A DNA stretch of 64,000 nucleotides from Desulfofarcimen acetoxidans DSM 771 (GCF_000024205.1 NC_013216.1:3286001-3350000); one strand, 5' to 3'. Shown: positions 27,027-38,162, counted from the first letter of the stretch. Notes: generated by a model from the letters alone, not told the origin. Numbers and translations are program-made.

Positions 27027-27818
27027 TTAACCTCTGATTAAAACAAGTGCAATTACACAGGCCCCTACAATAAACCGGTACCAGGCAAAAACGGCAAAGC
27101 TGCGACTGGCCAGGTATTGCAGCAAAAACTTAATGGATAGGATACCTATTACGGCCGAGGATATAATTCCCACCACAAAAGCCAGGTTAACATCACTCGA
27201 AGACATATCCTTTAATTTAACTAAACCCGCACCCAAAATAATCGGAGTGGAAAGCAAAAAGGAAAAACGAGCTGCCGCCTCTCCGGTCATACCCCGAAAA
27301 CGCGCTGCCGTCATAGTTATTCCCGAACGGGAAACCCCGGGGATTATAGCAAAAGCCTGGGAGATACCAATCAGTAAAGCGTCAGGTAAATTAAGCTGGT
27401 CGATTTCCTTCCATCTTGCACTATAGGCGTCAACAACATAGAGAATTATCCCCATGACAATTAGCATGATTCCTACCAGCAAAGGGTCGCGAAACACTGT
27501 CTCCGCCTGTTCTTCAAAAAAGAAGCCAAAAGCTGCTCCGGGTATGGTAGCCAGTAACAGATACCAAAACAACCTACCCTCATAATTTTTCTGCAAAGTT
27601 AAACCGTTCCAGGCCAGCACAAGCCAATCCTGCCAGAAAAAAGCCACCACAGCAATCAGCGTTCCCATGTGCAAAGCAATATCAAATGTAAGTCCCGGAT
27701 CCTTCCAGTTAAAAAGCCATGGTAATAAATACAAGTGTGCTGAACTGGATATGGGTAAAAACTCACCCAGTCCCTGCACTATACCCATGATAAGTGCCTG
27801 CCAAACAGTTATTGTCAA
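27027..27818 (-). CDS. uppP: Undecaprenyl-diphosphatase UppP (BacA)
   Basis: A polytopic membrane protein with the two family signatures, GLGEFLPISSSAHL near the N-terminus and PGVSRSGITMTAAR in the second half, which hold the catalytic Glu, Ser and Arg residues. It recycles the lipid carrier for peptidoglycan synthesis and confers some bacitracin tolerance. The frame opens at 27833, but the GGGGGTG site at 27829-27823 points to the third TTG, at 27818, giving 263 residues. TATAAT at 27841-27836 may be its promoter -10 box. Confidence 0.92.
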   Translation of the reverse strand: MTITVWQALIMGIVQGLGEFLPISSSAHLYLLPWLFNWKDPGLTFDIALHMGTLIAVVAFFWQDWLVLAWNGLTLQKNYEGRLFWYLLLATIPGAAFGFFFEEQAETVFRDPLLVGIMLIVMGIILYVVDAYSARWKEIDQLNLPDALLIGISQAFAIIPGVSRSGITMTAARFRGMTGEAAARFSFLLSTPIILGAGLVKLKDMSSSDVNLAFVVGIISSAVIGILSIKFLLQYLASRSFAVFAWYRFIVGACVIALVLIRG

Positions 27819-27858
27819 CAACAACACCCCCAAGTATTATAGCACAGGGAAATAGTAT

Positions 27859-28071
27859 TTAGAACTGTTTATTAAGATTTATCCTTGCCCCGGGGGAAAT
27901 ATCCAAGCGCAGGAAATCGTAAGGATTGGTGCTTAAAATACGCACCACCTCTCCACCGGCATTGACCTGTAAAGGAATCCCCTTGTAAACCACTTCTTTA
28001 TAATCAGATTCCTGCCGTGGTTCCAAACCTTCAAAAACCAGTTCCAACTGCATTGGAGTATATAAAATCAT
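27859..28071 (-). CDS. YlzJ-like small protein
   Basis: Seventy residues, beginning [17 protein letters not shown] as in Firmicute YlzJ proteins. There is no membrane segment. The function is unknown in the family. It overlaps the tepA-type protease gene by 4 bases (ATGA), so the two are translationally coupled, as in Bacillus where ylzJ follows tepA. Confidence 0.8.
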   Translation of the reverse strand: MILYTPMQLELVFEGLEPRQESDYKEVVYKGIPLQVNAGGEVVRILSTNPYDFLRLDISPGARINLNKQF

Positions 28072-28637
28072 TGCAAGGGCACCTCTTCCCGCTGCCTGCG
28101 TTCTTCTATCAAACGATTGAGTTTATACACCGCTTTGCCTACACCGCCTACTTCATTGATTAGACCAACATCCACAGCTTCTTTACCGATCAAAACAGTG
28201 CCTATATCACGGGCCAACTCACCAGTGCGAAACATTAATTCTCTAAATTTTTCTTCAGTGCAGTGAGAATGCTGTGTAACAAACCTAACTACCCGATCCT
28301 GCATCTTATCCAGGTATTCATAGGTTTGAGGAACGCCGATAACCAGACCGTTTAATCTGATCGGGTGGATGGTCATACTGGCGGTTTCGGCGATAAATGA
28401 ATAGGAACTGCTGGTAGCGATAGGCACTCCTATTGAATGTCCCCCACCCAGGACCACAGATACAGTAGGCTTGGATAAACCGGAAACCATTTCAGCTATG
28501 GCCAAACCTGCCTCAACATCTCCCCCAACAGTATTTAAAATCACCAGCACTCCCTCAATATCCGTGCTCTGTTCCAGCGCCACTAATTGTGGAATGATAT
28601 GCTCATACTTGGTAGTTTTATTCTGAGGGGGCAACAC
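28068..28637 (-). CDS. tepA: ClpP-type protease TepA, apparent 5' frameshift
   Basis: The GTG-initiated frame (189 residues) matches TepA from [19 protein letters not shown] onward, with [13 protein letters not shown] around the nucleophile region and TIHPIRL holding the His. TepA is a ClpP-like cytoplasmic protease linked to secretion and spore protein turnover. In the same frame upstream of the GTG the family match continues (LLITSEGHL) until a stop at 28698. An ATG at 28675 overlaps the previous ORF's stop and would enter this frame if the T7 tract at 28665-28671 had one more T. Either the tract slips, the assembly has an error, or the N-terminus is lost. Confidence 0.8.
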   Translation of the reverse strand: MLPPQNKTTKYEHIIPQLVALEQSTDIEGVLVILNTVGGDVEAGLAIAEMVSGLSKPTVSVVLGGGHSIGVPIATSSSYSFIAETASMTIHPIRLNGLVIGVPQTYEYLDKMQDRVVRFVTQHSHCTEEKFRELMFRTGELARDIGTVLIGKEAVDVGLINEVGGVGKAVYKLNRLIEERRQREEVPLQ

Positions 28638-28674
28638 TAGATGGCCTTCACTGGTTATTAACAGAAAAAAAGCA

Positions 28675-28815
28675 TTATCGTAGTTTTCCTCTATTTTTCA
28701 ATTCAGCTGCTAAACATTTAACCATGAGCCGTTTATATAAATTAATAGCAGCCGGATCGGTATAGTCGGAAAACTCCTTAGAAATAACATAATATTGCAG
28801 TTTATTCTCTTCCAA
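28675..28815 (-). CDS. Short ORF coupled to tepA
   Basis: A 46-codon frame begins at TTG 28815 with GGGGGTGA 6 bases upstream and reads [20 protein letters not shown], ending in KNRGKLR. Its stop overlaps an ATG (TAATG) that leads into the T7 tract before tepA. The composition looks coding and the ribosome binding site is strong. No family is recognised. Confidence 0.5.
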   Translation of the reverse strand: MEENKLQYYVISKEFSDYTDPAAINLYKRLMVKCLAAELKNRGKLR

Positions 28816-28873
28816 TATGCTTGTCACCCCCTTTTGTCATTAACTATATTGTCCTTAGATACCTAATTTTAAT

Positions 28874-28902
28874 AACAAAAAAGGGAGTCTCATCACCTCC
28901 CT
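28874..28902 (-). terminator. Intrinsic terminator of the minus-strand transporter gene
   Basis: AGGGAG-GTGATGAGA-CTCCCT followed by TTTTTGTT on the minus strand, 58 bp after the stop at 28961. Confidence 0.8.
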
Positions 28903-28960
28903 ATTAACTAATAGTTTTATTAATCTATAAATCCTTTTTTTAAAATACTCCACATAAGAT

Positions 28961-30256
28961 TTAGAAGTAGCGAAAATAAATGTAAATATTGGATATAATT
29001 ATAGAAATTATCATTAGCGGAAATGATATCTTCATGAATTGTCTGAAGGATAGACTAATTCCGTTTTTTTCAGCAATTCCCGCGACAATAACATTCGCTG
29101 AAGCTCCGATTAGAGTTCCATTTCCTCCAAGACAAGCGCCAAGAGCAAGAGACCACCACACTGGTTCTAGATTTAAGCCAGACAGTCGCCCCATTTCCTG
29201 CAGCATAGGTATCATAGTGGCAACGAATGGAATATTGTCAATAAAAGCAGATGCGATTGCTGACACCCATAATATAAGCAGAGATGTTTTCATAATATTT
29301 CCATCTGTTATGGCTAGACTCCAACTTGCCAGCTCTCCAATTACTCCTGTTGCCTTTAAGCCGCCTACAAGAACAAATAATCCAGTGAAGAAGAAAATGG
29401 TTGGCCATTCAACATGCAGCAAAATATCTTCCGGTTCTTCACTACTGAGAATTATCAATAAGATGGCTCCAGATAGGGCAATTACGGCTGATTCAAGGTG
29501 AAAAACCCCATGCAATGAAAATCCTATAATCGTTAGACCGAGAACCCAAAGTGATTTTTTCAGCAATTGCCAGTCTTTTATTTCGTCTTTATAATTTAAT
29601 TTTAAAAGAGCTTTACGGCTTTTCTCATCGACTTGTAGATCCTTTCGATAGATGAAAAGCAATAAACCTATAGTAATCAATAAAATAAGAAATGCAACAG
29701 GGGCTAAATGAATTATAAAGTCGTTAAAACTAAGTCCCGCAATGCTACCAATCATAATATTCGGCGGGTCACCAATTAAGGTTGCTGTACCACCTATATT
29801 CGATGCAATAATTTCTGAAATCAAATAAGGGGTAGGATTAATTTGCAATTTATCGGTTAATGTAATTGTCACAGGAACAATTAACAAAACGGTTGTAACG
29901 TTATCTAGAAAAGCAGAAGCAAATGCGGTTATTATTGAGAGTAATGCGAGAAGTCGCAGCGGTTTACCTTTTGTGAGCAATGCGGCCCACACTGCAATGG
30001 CTTCAAAAACACCTGTTCGCCGAGTTATTGCAACTAATATCATCATGCCTATTAAAAGGCCAAGAGTATTAAAATCAATGTCTTCTTTAACAGCTGTTTC
30101 TTGACTTATAAATCCTAATAAAACCATGACTAATCCACCAGCCATAGCAATGACCATACGATGAATCTTTTCAGAAATTATTATAGCGTAGGTAATAATA
30201 AAAACTACAATAGAGCCCCAAAATGCTAAATCATTCAGAACAATAACCTCCCCCAT
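28961..30256 (-). CDS. ArsB/NhaD-family ion transporter
   Basis: About 430 residues with 11-12 hydrophobic helices. The two inverted halves each carry the family hallmark: SAFLDNVTTVLLIVP with IGGTATLIGDPPNIMIG in the first, ASAFIDNIPFVATMIPM with GACLGGNGTLIGASANV in the second. The family includes ArsB arsenite pumps, NhaD Na+/H+ antiporters and P-protein-like carriers. The substrate cannot be read from sequence. The frame opens at TTG 30265; I use the ATG at 30256, though the homology itself begins near residue 8. It is divergent from a closely similar paralogue at 30605. Confidence 0.85.
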   Translation of the reverse strand: MGEVIVLNDLAFWGSIVVFIITYAIIISEKIHRMVIAMAGGLVMVLLGFISQETAVKEDIDFNTLGLLIGMMILVAITRRTGVFEAIAVWAALLTKGKPLRLLALLSIITAFASAFLDNVTTVLLIVPVTITLTDKLQINPTPYLISEIIASNIGGTATLIGDPPNIMIGSIAGLSFNDFIIHLAPVAFLILLITIGLLLFIYRKDLQVDEKSRKALLKLNYKDEIKDWQLLKKSLWVLGLTIIGFSLHGVFHLESAVIALSGAILLIILSSEEPEDILLHVEWPTIFFFTGLFVLVGGLKATGVIGELASWSLAITDGNIMKTSLLILWVSAIASAFIDNIPFVATMIPMLQEMGRLSGLNLEPVWWSLALGACLGGNGTLIGASANVIVAGIAEKNGISLSFRQFMKISFPLMIISIIISNIYIYFRYF

Positions 30257-30324
30257 AACAGGCAAGAGGAATCCTTTTTACAGACTCCCCCCTGCAATAT
30301 TATCTATGTAATTTACCAAAACAC

Positions 30325-30354
30325 AGTATATAATACTTTTTCTCCAATAGTCAA
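30325..30354 (-). promoter_or_regulatory. Promoter of the minus-strand transporter
   Basis: TTGACT (30354-30349), an 18-bp spacer and TATACT (30330-30325) on the minus strand, about 70 bp upstream of the start codon. Confidence 0.6.
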
Positions 30355-30523
30355 GTTTTCGAACTGTGATTTTAGTGATTATACTAAATGGCTGCCAGTT
30401 AAAGCTGTTCACCTAAAGACGAGGGTTTTGGACTAGGCATTTTGAAAATAAATCACTCATTATTGCTTGTTATTAATAATTATGTTAAGATTCAATTAGT
30501 TTTTATAAATTGTTTATTTGAGG

Positions 30524-30562
30524 TGGAGCCTGGCACAACAAGGCTTCTTTTTGTTTTTGGGG
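30524..30562 (+). promoter_or_regulatory. Possible leader hairpin before the plus-strand transporter
   Basis: GAGCCTGGCACAACAAGGCT can fold into a short stem and is followed by TCTTTTTGTTTTTG, resembling a weak terminator 45 bp before the start at 30605. The rest of the 340-bp divergent gap holds only AT-rich sequence and the promoter at 30325. Confidence 0.35.
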
Positions 30563-30604
30563 ATAAATTTATATTACAAGACCAGACATTGAGGGGGAAT
30601 AAAA

Positions 30605-31888
30605 ATGGAACAGCAAGCAGCTTTAGCAGGTGGGATATTCTTGATTGCATACGCGTTAATCATAGCAGAAAAAATAAATCGTACGATTATTGCCATGATT
30701 GGTGGCCTTATGATGATTGCTTTAGGAATCGTTACCCAGGAATCTGCATTGCATCATATTGACTTTAATACATTAGGTTTGTTAGCAGGTATGATGATTA
30801 TTGTTGCAATAACCGGTAAAACAGGCATATTTTCCTATATAGCTATTGCCGCGGCAAAAAAAGCAAAAGGAGATCCAATCAAGATTTTAATTTATTTAGG
30901 CTTAATTACTGCGGTTTTTTCTGCTTTTTTAGATAATGTAACAACTGTGTTATTGATGGTCCCCATAACATTCACAATAACTCGCAAATTAAAAATTAAT
31001 CCGGAGCCATATTTAATAACGCAAATTTTAGCCTCAAACATAGGTGGAACATCCACACTTATCGGAGATCCTCCTAATATTATGATTGGAAGTGTGGTAC
31101 AAGAGCTATCATTTATGGATTTCATCAACAACTTAGCCCTAATATCAACTCTTATTTTACTTGTCACAATAGCAATACTTATTGTATTTTATCGCAAGAA
31201 AATTAGAACAACCGATGAATTAAAAGCCTCACTAATGATATTAGATGAAATTGAAGAGATCAAGGATAGGAAATTACTAAAAACTTGTTTTATTGTATTA
31301 GGATTGACGATTTTAGGCTTCTTTAGTCATCAAATTTTTGATTTAGAGTCTGCAACTATAGCTCTAAGTGGAGCCTTTATACTTTTATTATTTACGAGCA
31401 AGACTGATTATGATTTAGAACATGCTTTTTATAAAGTGGAATGGTCCACATTGTTTTTCTTTATCGGTCTATTCGTTCTTGTGGGTGGCCTTATTGATAC
31501 CGGTATTATTGGATACTTAGCACGGTTAGCGATTAAATTTACAGGAGGAGATACCTTAATTACATCTACACTCATTATATGGCTAAGCGCAGTTGCTTCT
31601 GCTTTTATAGATAATATCCCCTTTGTTGCAACAATGATTCCTTTAATTCAGGATATAGGGAGCAGAGGCGTTAGCAATATGGAAACACTTTGGTGGAGTT
31701 TATCATTAGGAGCTTGCCTAGGCGGTAATGGTAGTTTAATTGGTTCAAGTGCTAATCTAATTGTAGCAGGGCTGGCTGCACAACAGGGATGCAAAATCTC
31801 TTTTATGCGATTTTTATTAATCGGATTTCCGTTAATGGTAATTTCCATTATTATTGCAAACATATATATTTATTTACGATATTTTTAG
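30605..31888 (+). CDS. ArsB/NhaD-family ion transporter (paralogue)
   Basis: The 427-residue protein is a clear paralogue of the divergent neighbour, with the same paired motifs: SAFLDNVTTVLLMVP and IGGTSTLIGDPPNIMIG, then ASAFIDNIPFVATMIPL and GACLGGNGSLIGSSANL. It has 11-12 predicted membrane helices. The ATG follows GAGGGGGAATAAAA. Base composition is more AT-rich than the housekeeping block, as in the neighbour. Function is cation or anion exchange of unknown substrate. Confidence 0.86.
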   Translation: MEQQAALAGGIFLIAYALIIAEKINRTIIAMIGGLMMIALGIVTQESALHHIDFNTLGLLAGMMIIVAITGKTGIFSYIAIAAAKKAKGDPIKILIYLGLITAVFSAFLDNVTTVLLMVPITFTITRKLKINPEPYLITQILASNIGGTSTLIGDPPNIMIGSVVQELSFMDFINNLALISTLILLVTIAILIVFYRKKIRTTDELKASLMILDEIEEIKDRKLLKTCFIVLGLTILGFFSHQIFDLESATIALSGAFILLLFTSKTDYDLEHAFYKVEWSTLFFFIGLFVLVGGLIDTGIIGYLARLAIKFTGGDTLITSTLIIWLSAVASAFIDNIPFVATMIPLIQDIGSRGVSNMETLWWSLSLGACLGGNGSLIGSSANLIVAGLAAQQGCKISFMRFLLIGFPLMVISIIIANIYIYLRYF

Positions 31889-32128
31889 GTGTAGAGCCCA
31901 AGTGATATTTTAGAAAAACCCTTTCGTTGGACATACGAGGGAAAGTTGCTTAAAGCCTAAATGATTGGTTGTATACTTAAGCCTTATCGCGCTAGCACAG
32001 TGATTCATAAATATCATTACAATAAATCAAGATAAAAACTCTTTATTTACAGGTCATATAGGAATGGACAAACCTTATTGATATTAAGGAATCTTTCTAC
32101 TAGGGTGTCAAACTTGAGTTAAATACCT

Positions 32129-32170
32129 GCTCTTTGTAACTGTGATAGTTGCAAAGAGCATTTTTTGTTT
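32129..32170 (+). terminator. Intrinsic terminator upstream of collagen-like gene 1
   Basis: GCTCTTTGTAACT-GTGAT-AGTTGCAAAGAGC followed by ATTTTTTGTTTT. One mismatch (T/G) compared with the perfect copy at 41071. It separates the cassette from upstream transcription. Confidence 0.8.
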
Positions 32171-32294
32171 TATCTAGTATTGCTGTTCCTTTCTGCTTCT
32201 GGACAAGAATATTTCCTTTAAATGGTGTTTTTTGGTAACAAAATACAAGATATCTTAATATTATAGACTATTACCGAGGAAAGGTTTGATTTCT

Positions 32295-35200
32295 ATGTCC
32301 TCTATATTGATAATGCCAACTGGAGACACTTATATCAAAAAATCATCTCCAAATAGTAACTTTTCCAAAAAAAATGTCTTATTGCAGGTTTTGGGGGCTG
32401 TAAAAAAATATATACTAGTTTGCTAAAATTTGATATCCCTCGGATGCCTGCAGGGAGTGAGTTTATTCGTGCTTATTTAAGGCTTAATGTTGATGATACT
32501 GATCTAGCAGATGATGTTGAAATAAGGGTAAACAGGATACTATCTAGTTTTGATACGGATACAGTTACATGGGACACTTCTCCCTCATATATACCAACAT
32601 CAATTGTATTTAATGTTGACTGCCATCAAGTAGGCCGATTAGTCGAAGTAGACATAAGTGAATTGGTACGAGGCTGGATAGATCTGCAATTTCCTAATTA
32701 TGGTATTGCACTAACAGGAAAAGAAGATAATAAAGGTCTTGTAGCCTTTTCAAGTTCTAATGACGAAGCAGTGAGTAGACCACAACTAATTATAATATAC
32801 CGATTTCATATTGTTGGCCCCACAGGTCCGACTGGTCCGCATGGTAAAAAAGGAGCAACTGGCCCCACAGGCCCGACTGGCAAAACAGGTAAAACAGGAG
32901 CAACCGGTCCCACAGGCCCGACTGGTAAAACAGGTAAAACAGGAGCAACCGGTCCCACAGGTCCTACTGGCACTGCGGGTACAACAGGCGCAACCGGCCC
33001 CACGGGTCCGACCGGCACTGCTGGTGCAGATGGCGCAACCGGCCCCACAGGTCCCACTGGTACAGCAGGAACAGACGGTGCAACCGGCCCCACAGGTCCC
33101 ACTGGCACTGCTGGTGCAGATGGCACAACCGGTCCCACAGGCCCGACTGGCACTGCTGGTGCAGACGGCGCAACAGGCCCCACAGGCCCGACTGGCACTG
33201 CTGGTGCAGACGGCGCAACCGGCCCCACAGGTCCCACTGGTACTGCTGGTGCAGACGGTGCAACTGGTCCCACAGGCCCGACTGGCACTGCTGGTGCAGA
33301 CGGCGCAACCGGCCCCACAGGTCCGACTGGTACTGCTGGAGTAGACGGTGCAACTGGTCCCACAGGCCCGACTGGCACTGCTGGTGCAGACGGCGCAACC
33401 GGCCCCACAGGTCCGACTGGTACTGCTGGAGTAGACGGTGCAACCGGCCCCACAGGCCCGACTGGCACTGCTGGAGCAGACGGCGCAACCGGCCCCACAG
33501 GTCCCACTGGCACTGCTGGTACAGACGGCGCAACCGGTCCCACAGGTCCTACTGGCAGTGCAACAGGAGCAACTGGTCCCACAGGTCCGACTGGCATTGC
33601 TGGTGCAGACGGTACAACCGGCCCCACAGGTCCCACTGGTACTGCTGGTGCAGACGGTGCAACCGGTCCCACAGGCCCGACTGGCACTGCTGGTGCAGAC
33701 GGTACAACAGGCCCCACAGGTCCTACTGGCACTTCTGGTGCAGATGGTGCAACCGGTCCCACAGGTCCCACAGGTCCCACCGGCACTGCTGGTGCAGACG
33801 GCGCAACCGGCCCCACAGGCCCCACGGGCACTGCTGGAGTAGACGGTGCAACCGGCCCCACAGGTCCCACTGGCACTGCTGGTGCAGATGGCGCAACCGG
33901 TCCCACAGGTCCTACCGGTACTGCAGGAGCAGACGGTGCAACCGGCCCCACAGGCCCCACGGGCACTGCTGGAGTAGACGGTGCAACTGGTCCCACAGGC
34001 CCGACTGGCACTGCTGGTGCAAACGGCGCAACCGGCCCCACAGGTCCCACTGGCACTGCTGGTACAGATGGCGCAACTGGTCCCACAGGTCCCACTGGCA
34101 CTGCTGGTACAGATGGCGCAACTGGTCCCACAGGTCCTACCGGTACTGCAGGAGCAGACGGTGCAACCGGTCCCACAGGCCCGACTGGCACTGCTGGTGC
34201 AGACGGTACAACAGGCCCCACAGGTCCTACTGGCACTGCTGGTGCAGATGGTGCAACCGGTCCCACAGGTCCCACCGGCACTGCTGGTACAGATGGCGCA
34301 ACCGGTCCCACAGGTCCTACCGGTACTGCAGGAGTAGACGGTGCAACAGGCCCCACGGGTCCCACTGGCACTGCAGGTGCAGATGGTGCAACCGGCCCCA
34401 CAGGTCCCACGGGCACTGCTGGTACAGACGGCGCAACCGGCCCCACAGGTCCCACTGGCACTGCTGGTGCAGACGGCGCAACCGGTCCCACAGGTCCTAC
34501 TGGCAGTGCAACAGGAGCAACTGGTCCCACAGGTCCTACTGGTACTGCTGGTGCAGACGGTTCAACCGGCCCCACAGGTCCGACTGGTACTGCAGGAACA
34601 GACGGTGCAACCGGCCCCACAGGTCCCACTGGTACTGCTGGTGCAGACGGTGCAACTGGTCCCACAGGCCCGACTGGCACTGCTGGTGCAGACGGCGCAA
34701 CCGGTCCCACAGGTCCTACCGGTACTGCAGGAGTAGACGGTGCAACCGGCCCCACGGGTCCTACCGGCACTTCTGGTGCAGATGGTGCAACCGGCCCAAC
34801 AGGTCCCACGGGCACTGCTGGCACAGATGGCGCAACCGGTCCCACAGGTCCTACCGGTACTGCAGGAGTAGACGGCGCAACCGGCCCCACAGGCCCGACC
34901 GGCATTGCTGGTGCAGATGGTGCAACCGGCCCCACAGGTCCCACTGGTACTGCTGGTGCAGACGGTGCAACCGGTCCCACAGGTCCCACTGGTACTGCAG
35001 GAGCAGACGGTGCAACCGGCCCCACAGGTCCCACTGGCGCTGCTGGTGCAGATGGCGCAACCGGTCCCACAGGCCCGACCGGTACTGCAGGTGCAGATGG
35101 CGCAACCGGTCCCACGGGTCCCACTGGCACTGCTGGTGCAGACGGTGCAACCGGCCCCACAGGTCCAACTGGTACTACAGGAACAGACGGTGCAACCGGC

Positions 35201-38089
35201 CCCACAGGTCCTACCGGCACTGCGGGTGCAGACGGTGCAACCGGTCCCACAGGCCCGACTGGCACTGCTGGTACAGATGGCGCAACCGGCCCCACAGGTC
35301 CTACTGGCACTGCGGGAGTAGACGGTGCAACCGGCCCCACAGGTCCTACTGGCACTGCGGGAGTAGACGGTGCAACCGGTCCCACGGGTCCCACTGGCAC
35401 TGCTGGTGCAGACGGTGCAACCGGCCCCACAGGTCCGACTGGTACTGCAGGAACAGACGGTGCAACCGGCCCCACAGGTCCTACCGGCACTGCGGGTGCA
35501 GACGGTGCAACCGGTCCCACAGGCCCGACTGGCACTGCTGGTGCAGATGGCGCAACCGGCCCCACAGGTCCTACTGGCACTGCGGGAGTAGACGGTGCAA
35601 CCGGCCCCACAGGTCCTACTGGCACTGCGGGAGTAGACGGTGCAACCGGTCCCACGGGTCCCACTGGCACTGCTGGTGCAGACGGTGCAACCGGTCCCAC
35701 AGGTCCGACTGGTACTGCAGGTACAGACGGTGCAACCGGCCCCACGGGTCCCACTGGCACTGCTGGTGCAGATGGTGCAACCGGCCCCACAGGTCCCACT
35801 GGCACTGCTGGTGCAGACGGCGCAACCGGTCCCACAGGTCCGACTGGTACTGCAGGTACAGACGGTGCAACCGGTCCCACAGGTCCGACTGGTACTGCAG
35901 GTACAGACGGTGCAACCGGCCCCACGGGTCCCACTGGCACTGCTGGTGCAGATGGTGCAACCGGCCCCACAGGTCCTACCGGTACTGCTGGAGCAGATGG
36001 CGCAACCGGTCCCACGGGTCCCACTGGCACTGCTGGTGCAGACGGTGCAACCGGTCCCACAGGTCCGACTGGTACAGCAGGAACAGACGGTGCAACCGGC
36101 CCCACGGGTCCCACTGGCACTGCTGGTACAGACGGCGCAACCGGCCCCACAGGCCCAACCGGCACTGCGGGAGTAGACGGTGCAACTGGCCCCACGGGTC
36201 CTACCGGTACTGCAGGTACAGACGGTGCAACCGGTCCCACAGGTCCGACTGGTACTGCAGGTACAGACGGTGCAACCGGCCCCACGGGTCCCACTGGCAC
36301 TGCTGGTGCAGATGGTGCAACCGGCCCCACAGGTCCCACTGGCGCTGCTGGTGCAGATGGCGCAACCGGCCCCACAGGTCCCACTGGCGCTGCTGGTGCA
36401 GATGGCGCAACCGGTCCCACAGGTCCGACTGGTACAGCAGGAACAGACGGTGCAACCGGCCCCACGGGTCCCACTGGCACTGCTGGTACAGACGGCGCAA
36501 CCGGCCCCACAGGCCCAACCGGCACTGCGGGAGTAGACGGTGCAACTGGCCCCACGGGTCCTACCGGTACTGCAGGTACAGACGGTGCAACCGGTCCCAC
36601 AGGTCCGACTGGTACTGCAGGTACAGACGGTGCAACCGGCCCCACGGGTCCCACTGGCACTGCTGGTGCAGATGGTGCAACCGGCCCCACAGGTCCCACT
36701 GGCGCTGCTGGTGCAGATGGCGCAACCGGCCCCACAGGTCCCACTGGCGCTGCTGGTGCAGATGGCGCAACCGGTCCCACGGGTCCCACTGGCACTGCGG
36801 GTGCAGACGGTGCAACCGGTCCCACAGGTCCCACTGGTACAGCAGGAACAGACGGTGCAACCGGCCCCACGGGTCCCACTGGCACTGCTGGTACAGACGG
36901 CGCAACCGGCCCCACAGGCCCAACCGGCACTGCTGGTGCAGACGGTGCAACCGGTCCCACAGGCCCGACCGGCGCTGCTGGTGCAGACGGCGCAACCGGC
37001 CCCACAGGTCCTACTGGCACTGCGGGAGTAGACGGTGCAACTGGCCCCACGGGTCCTACCGGTACTGCCGGTGCAGACGGCGCAACCGGTCCCACGGGTC
37101 CGACTGGTACTGCAGGAACAGACGGCGCAACCGGCCCCACAGGTCCGACTGGCACTGCTGGTGCAGACGGTGCAACCGGTCCCACAGGTCCCACTGGTAC
37201 TGCAGGAGCAGACGGTGCAACCGGCCCCACAGGTCCCACTGGCGCTGCTGGTGCAGATGGCGCAACCGGTCCCACAGGCCCGACCGGCACTGCTGGTGCA
37301 GACGGCGCAACCGGCCCCACAGGCCCGACCGGCACTGCTGGTGCAGATGGTGCAACCGGTCCCACAGGCCCGACAGGTACTGCAGGAGCAGATGGCGCAA
37401 CCGGCCCCACAGGCCCAACTGGTACTGCAGGAGCAGATGGCGCAACCGGCCCCACAGGCCCAACTGGTACTGCAGGAGCAGATGGCGCAACCGGCCCCAC
37501 AGGTCCTACAGGCACTGCGGGTGCAGACGGTGCAACCGGCCCCACGGGTCCGACTGGTATTGCAGGTACTGGTGCTATAATTCCATTTGCATCTGGAGGT
37601 CCCATTGAAATGACTACCATTGCACTTGGTCTGGTTGGCACTACAAGTATCGTAGGATTTGGAAGTTCTGCTACCGGTATCACTATTTCTGGTGGAACAA
37701 TAGATCTTACAGGTGGAGTTGCAGGTCCGCTAATTAATTTCGCGTTTTCGGCTCCTCGGTCTGGAACCATAACATCAATTGCAGCATACTTTAGTACTAC
37801 TATATCGCTGAGTCTTCTTGGAACAACTATAACCATCACGGCACAATTGTATAGTTCTACAACACCTGATAATACTTTCAGCCCAGTTCCGGGTGCCGTT
37901 GTAACACTGGCTCCGTCCCTTACAGGTACAATTTCACTCGGTGACATCAGCCATGGTGTTACAACCGGATTGTCAATACCGGTAACACAGGAAACCCGTT
38001 TATTATTGGTATTTTCAGCAACAGCTACCGGTCTGGATCTTATTAATACTGTGACAGGATATGCAAGTGCAGGTGCAGCAATTACCTGA
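32295..38089 (+). CDS. Giant collagen-like spore-surface protein 1, frameshifted in a poly-A tract
   Basis: The ATG at 32295 (AGGAAAGG upstream) opens a DNRLRE-type beta-sandwich domain ([16 protein letters not shown]). At 32367-32374 the tract has eight A where paralogue 2 has nine, so this frame stops at 32424. The rest is open from about 32420 to 38089 (1,889 codons). It encodes the remaining DNRLRE domain ([20 protein letters not shown]), about 105 GPTGPTG-type 15-residue units, and a C-terminal domain like the BclB exosporium protein ([11 protein letters not shown] ... [14 protein letters not shown]). There is no signal peptide, as for other exosporium proteins. Thr at every GPT site could be O-glycosylated. 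The gene may be phase-variable or inactive. Confidence 0.85.
32815..37575 (+). repeat. 45-bp coding tandem repeat array (about 105 units)
   Basis: Each 45-bp unit encodes [15 protein letters not shown] with variants at a few positions (A/T/V before DG, T/A/I before AG). Two shorter interruptions ([11 protein letters not shown]) occur. A 360-bp block of eight units at 36061-36420 is repeated without change at 36421-36780. Glycine occurs at every third position throughout, so the sequence should form a collagen triple helix. Confidence 0.95.
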
Positions 38090-38126
38090 TCTAAGTAAAA
38101 AACTTTATGTGAAAATAAAACACCAA

Positions 38127-38162
38127 GGATCCGAATCCGGCATTGCTGCCGGGTTCGGATCC
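38127..38162 (+). terminator. Long hairpin after collagen-like gene 1
   Basis: A 15-bp stem (GGATCCGAATCCGGC with its complement, one G-T pair) with loop ATTGCT, 38 bp after the stop. There is no good T tract, so it may be a weak terminator or an mRNA stabiliser. An equivalent hairpin with different arm sequence is at 46585. Confidence 0.6.
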
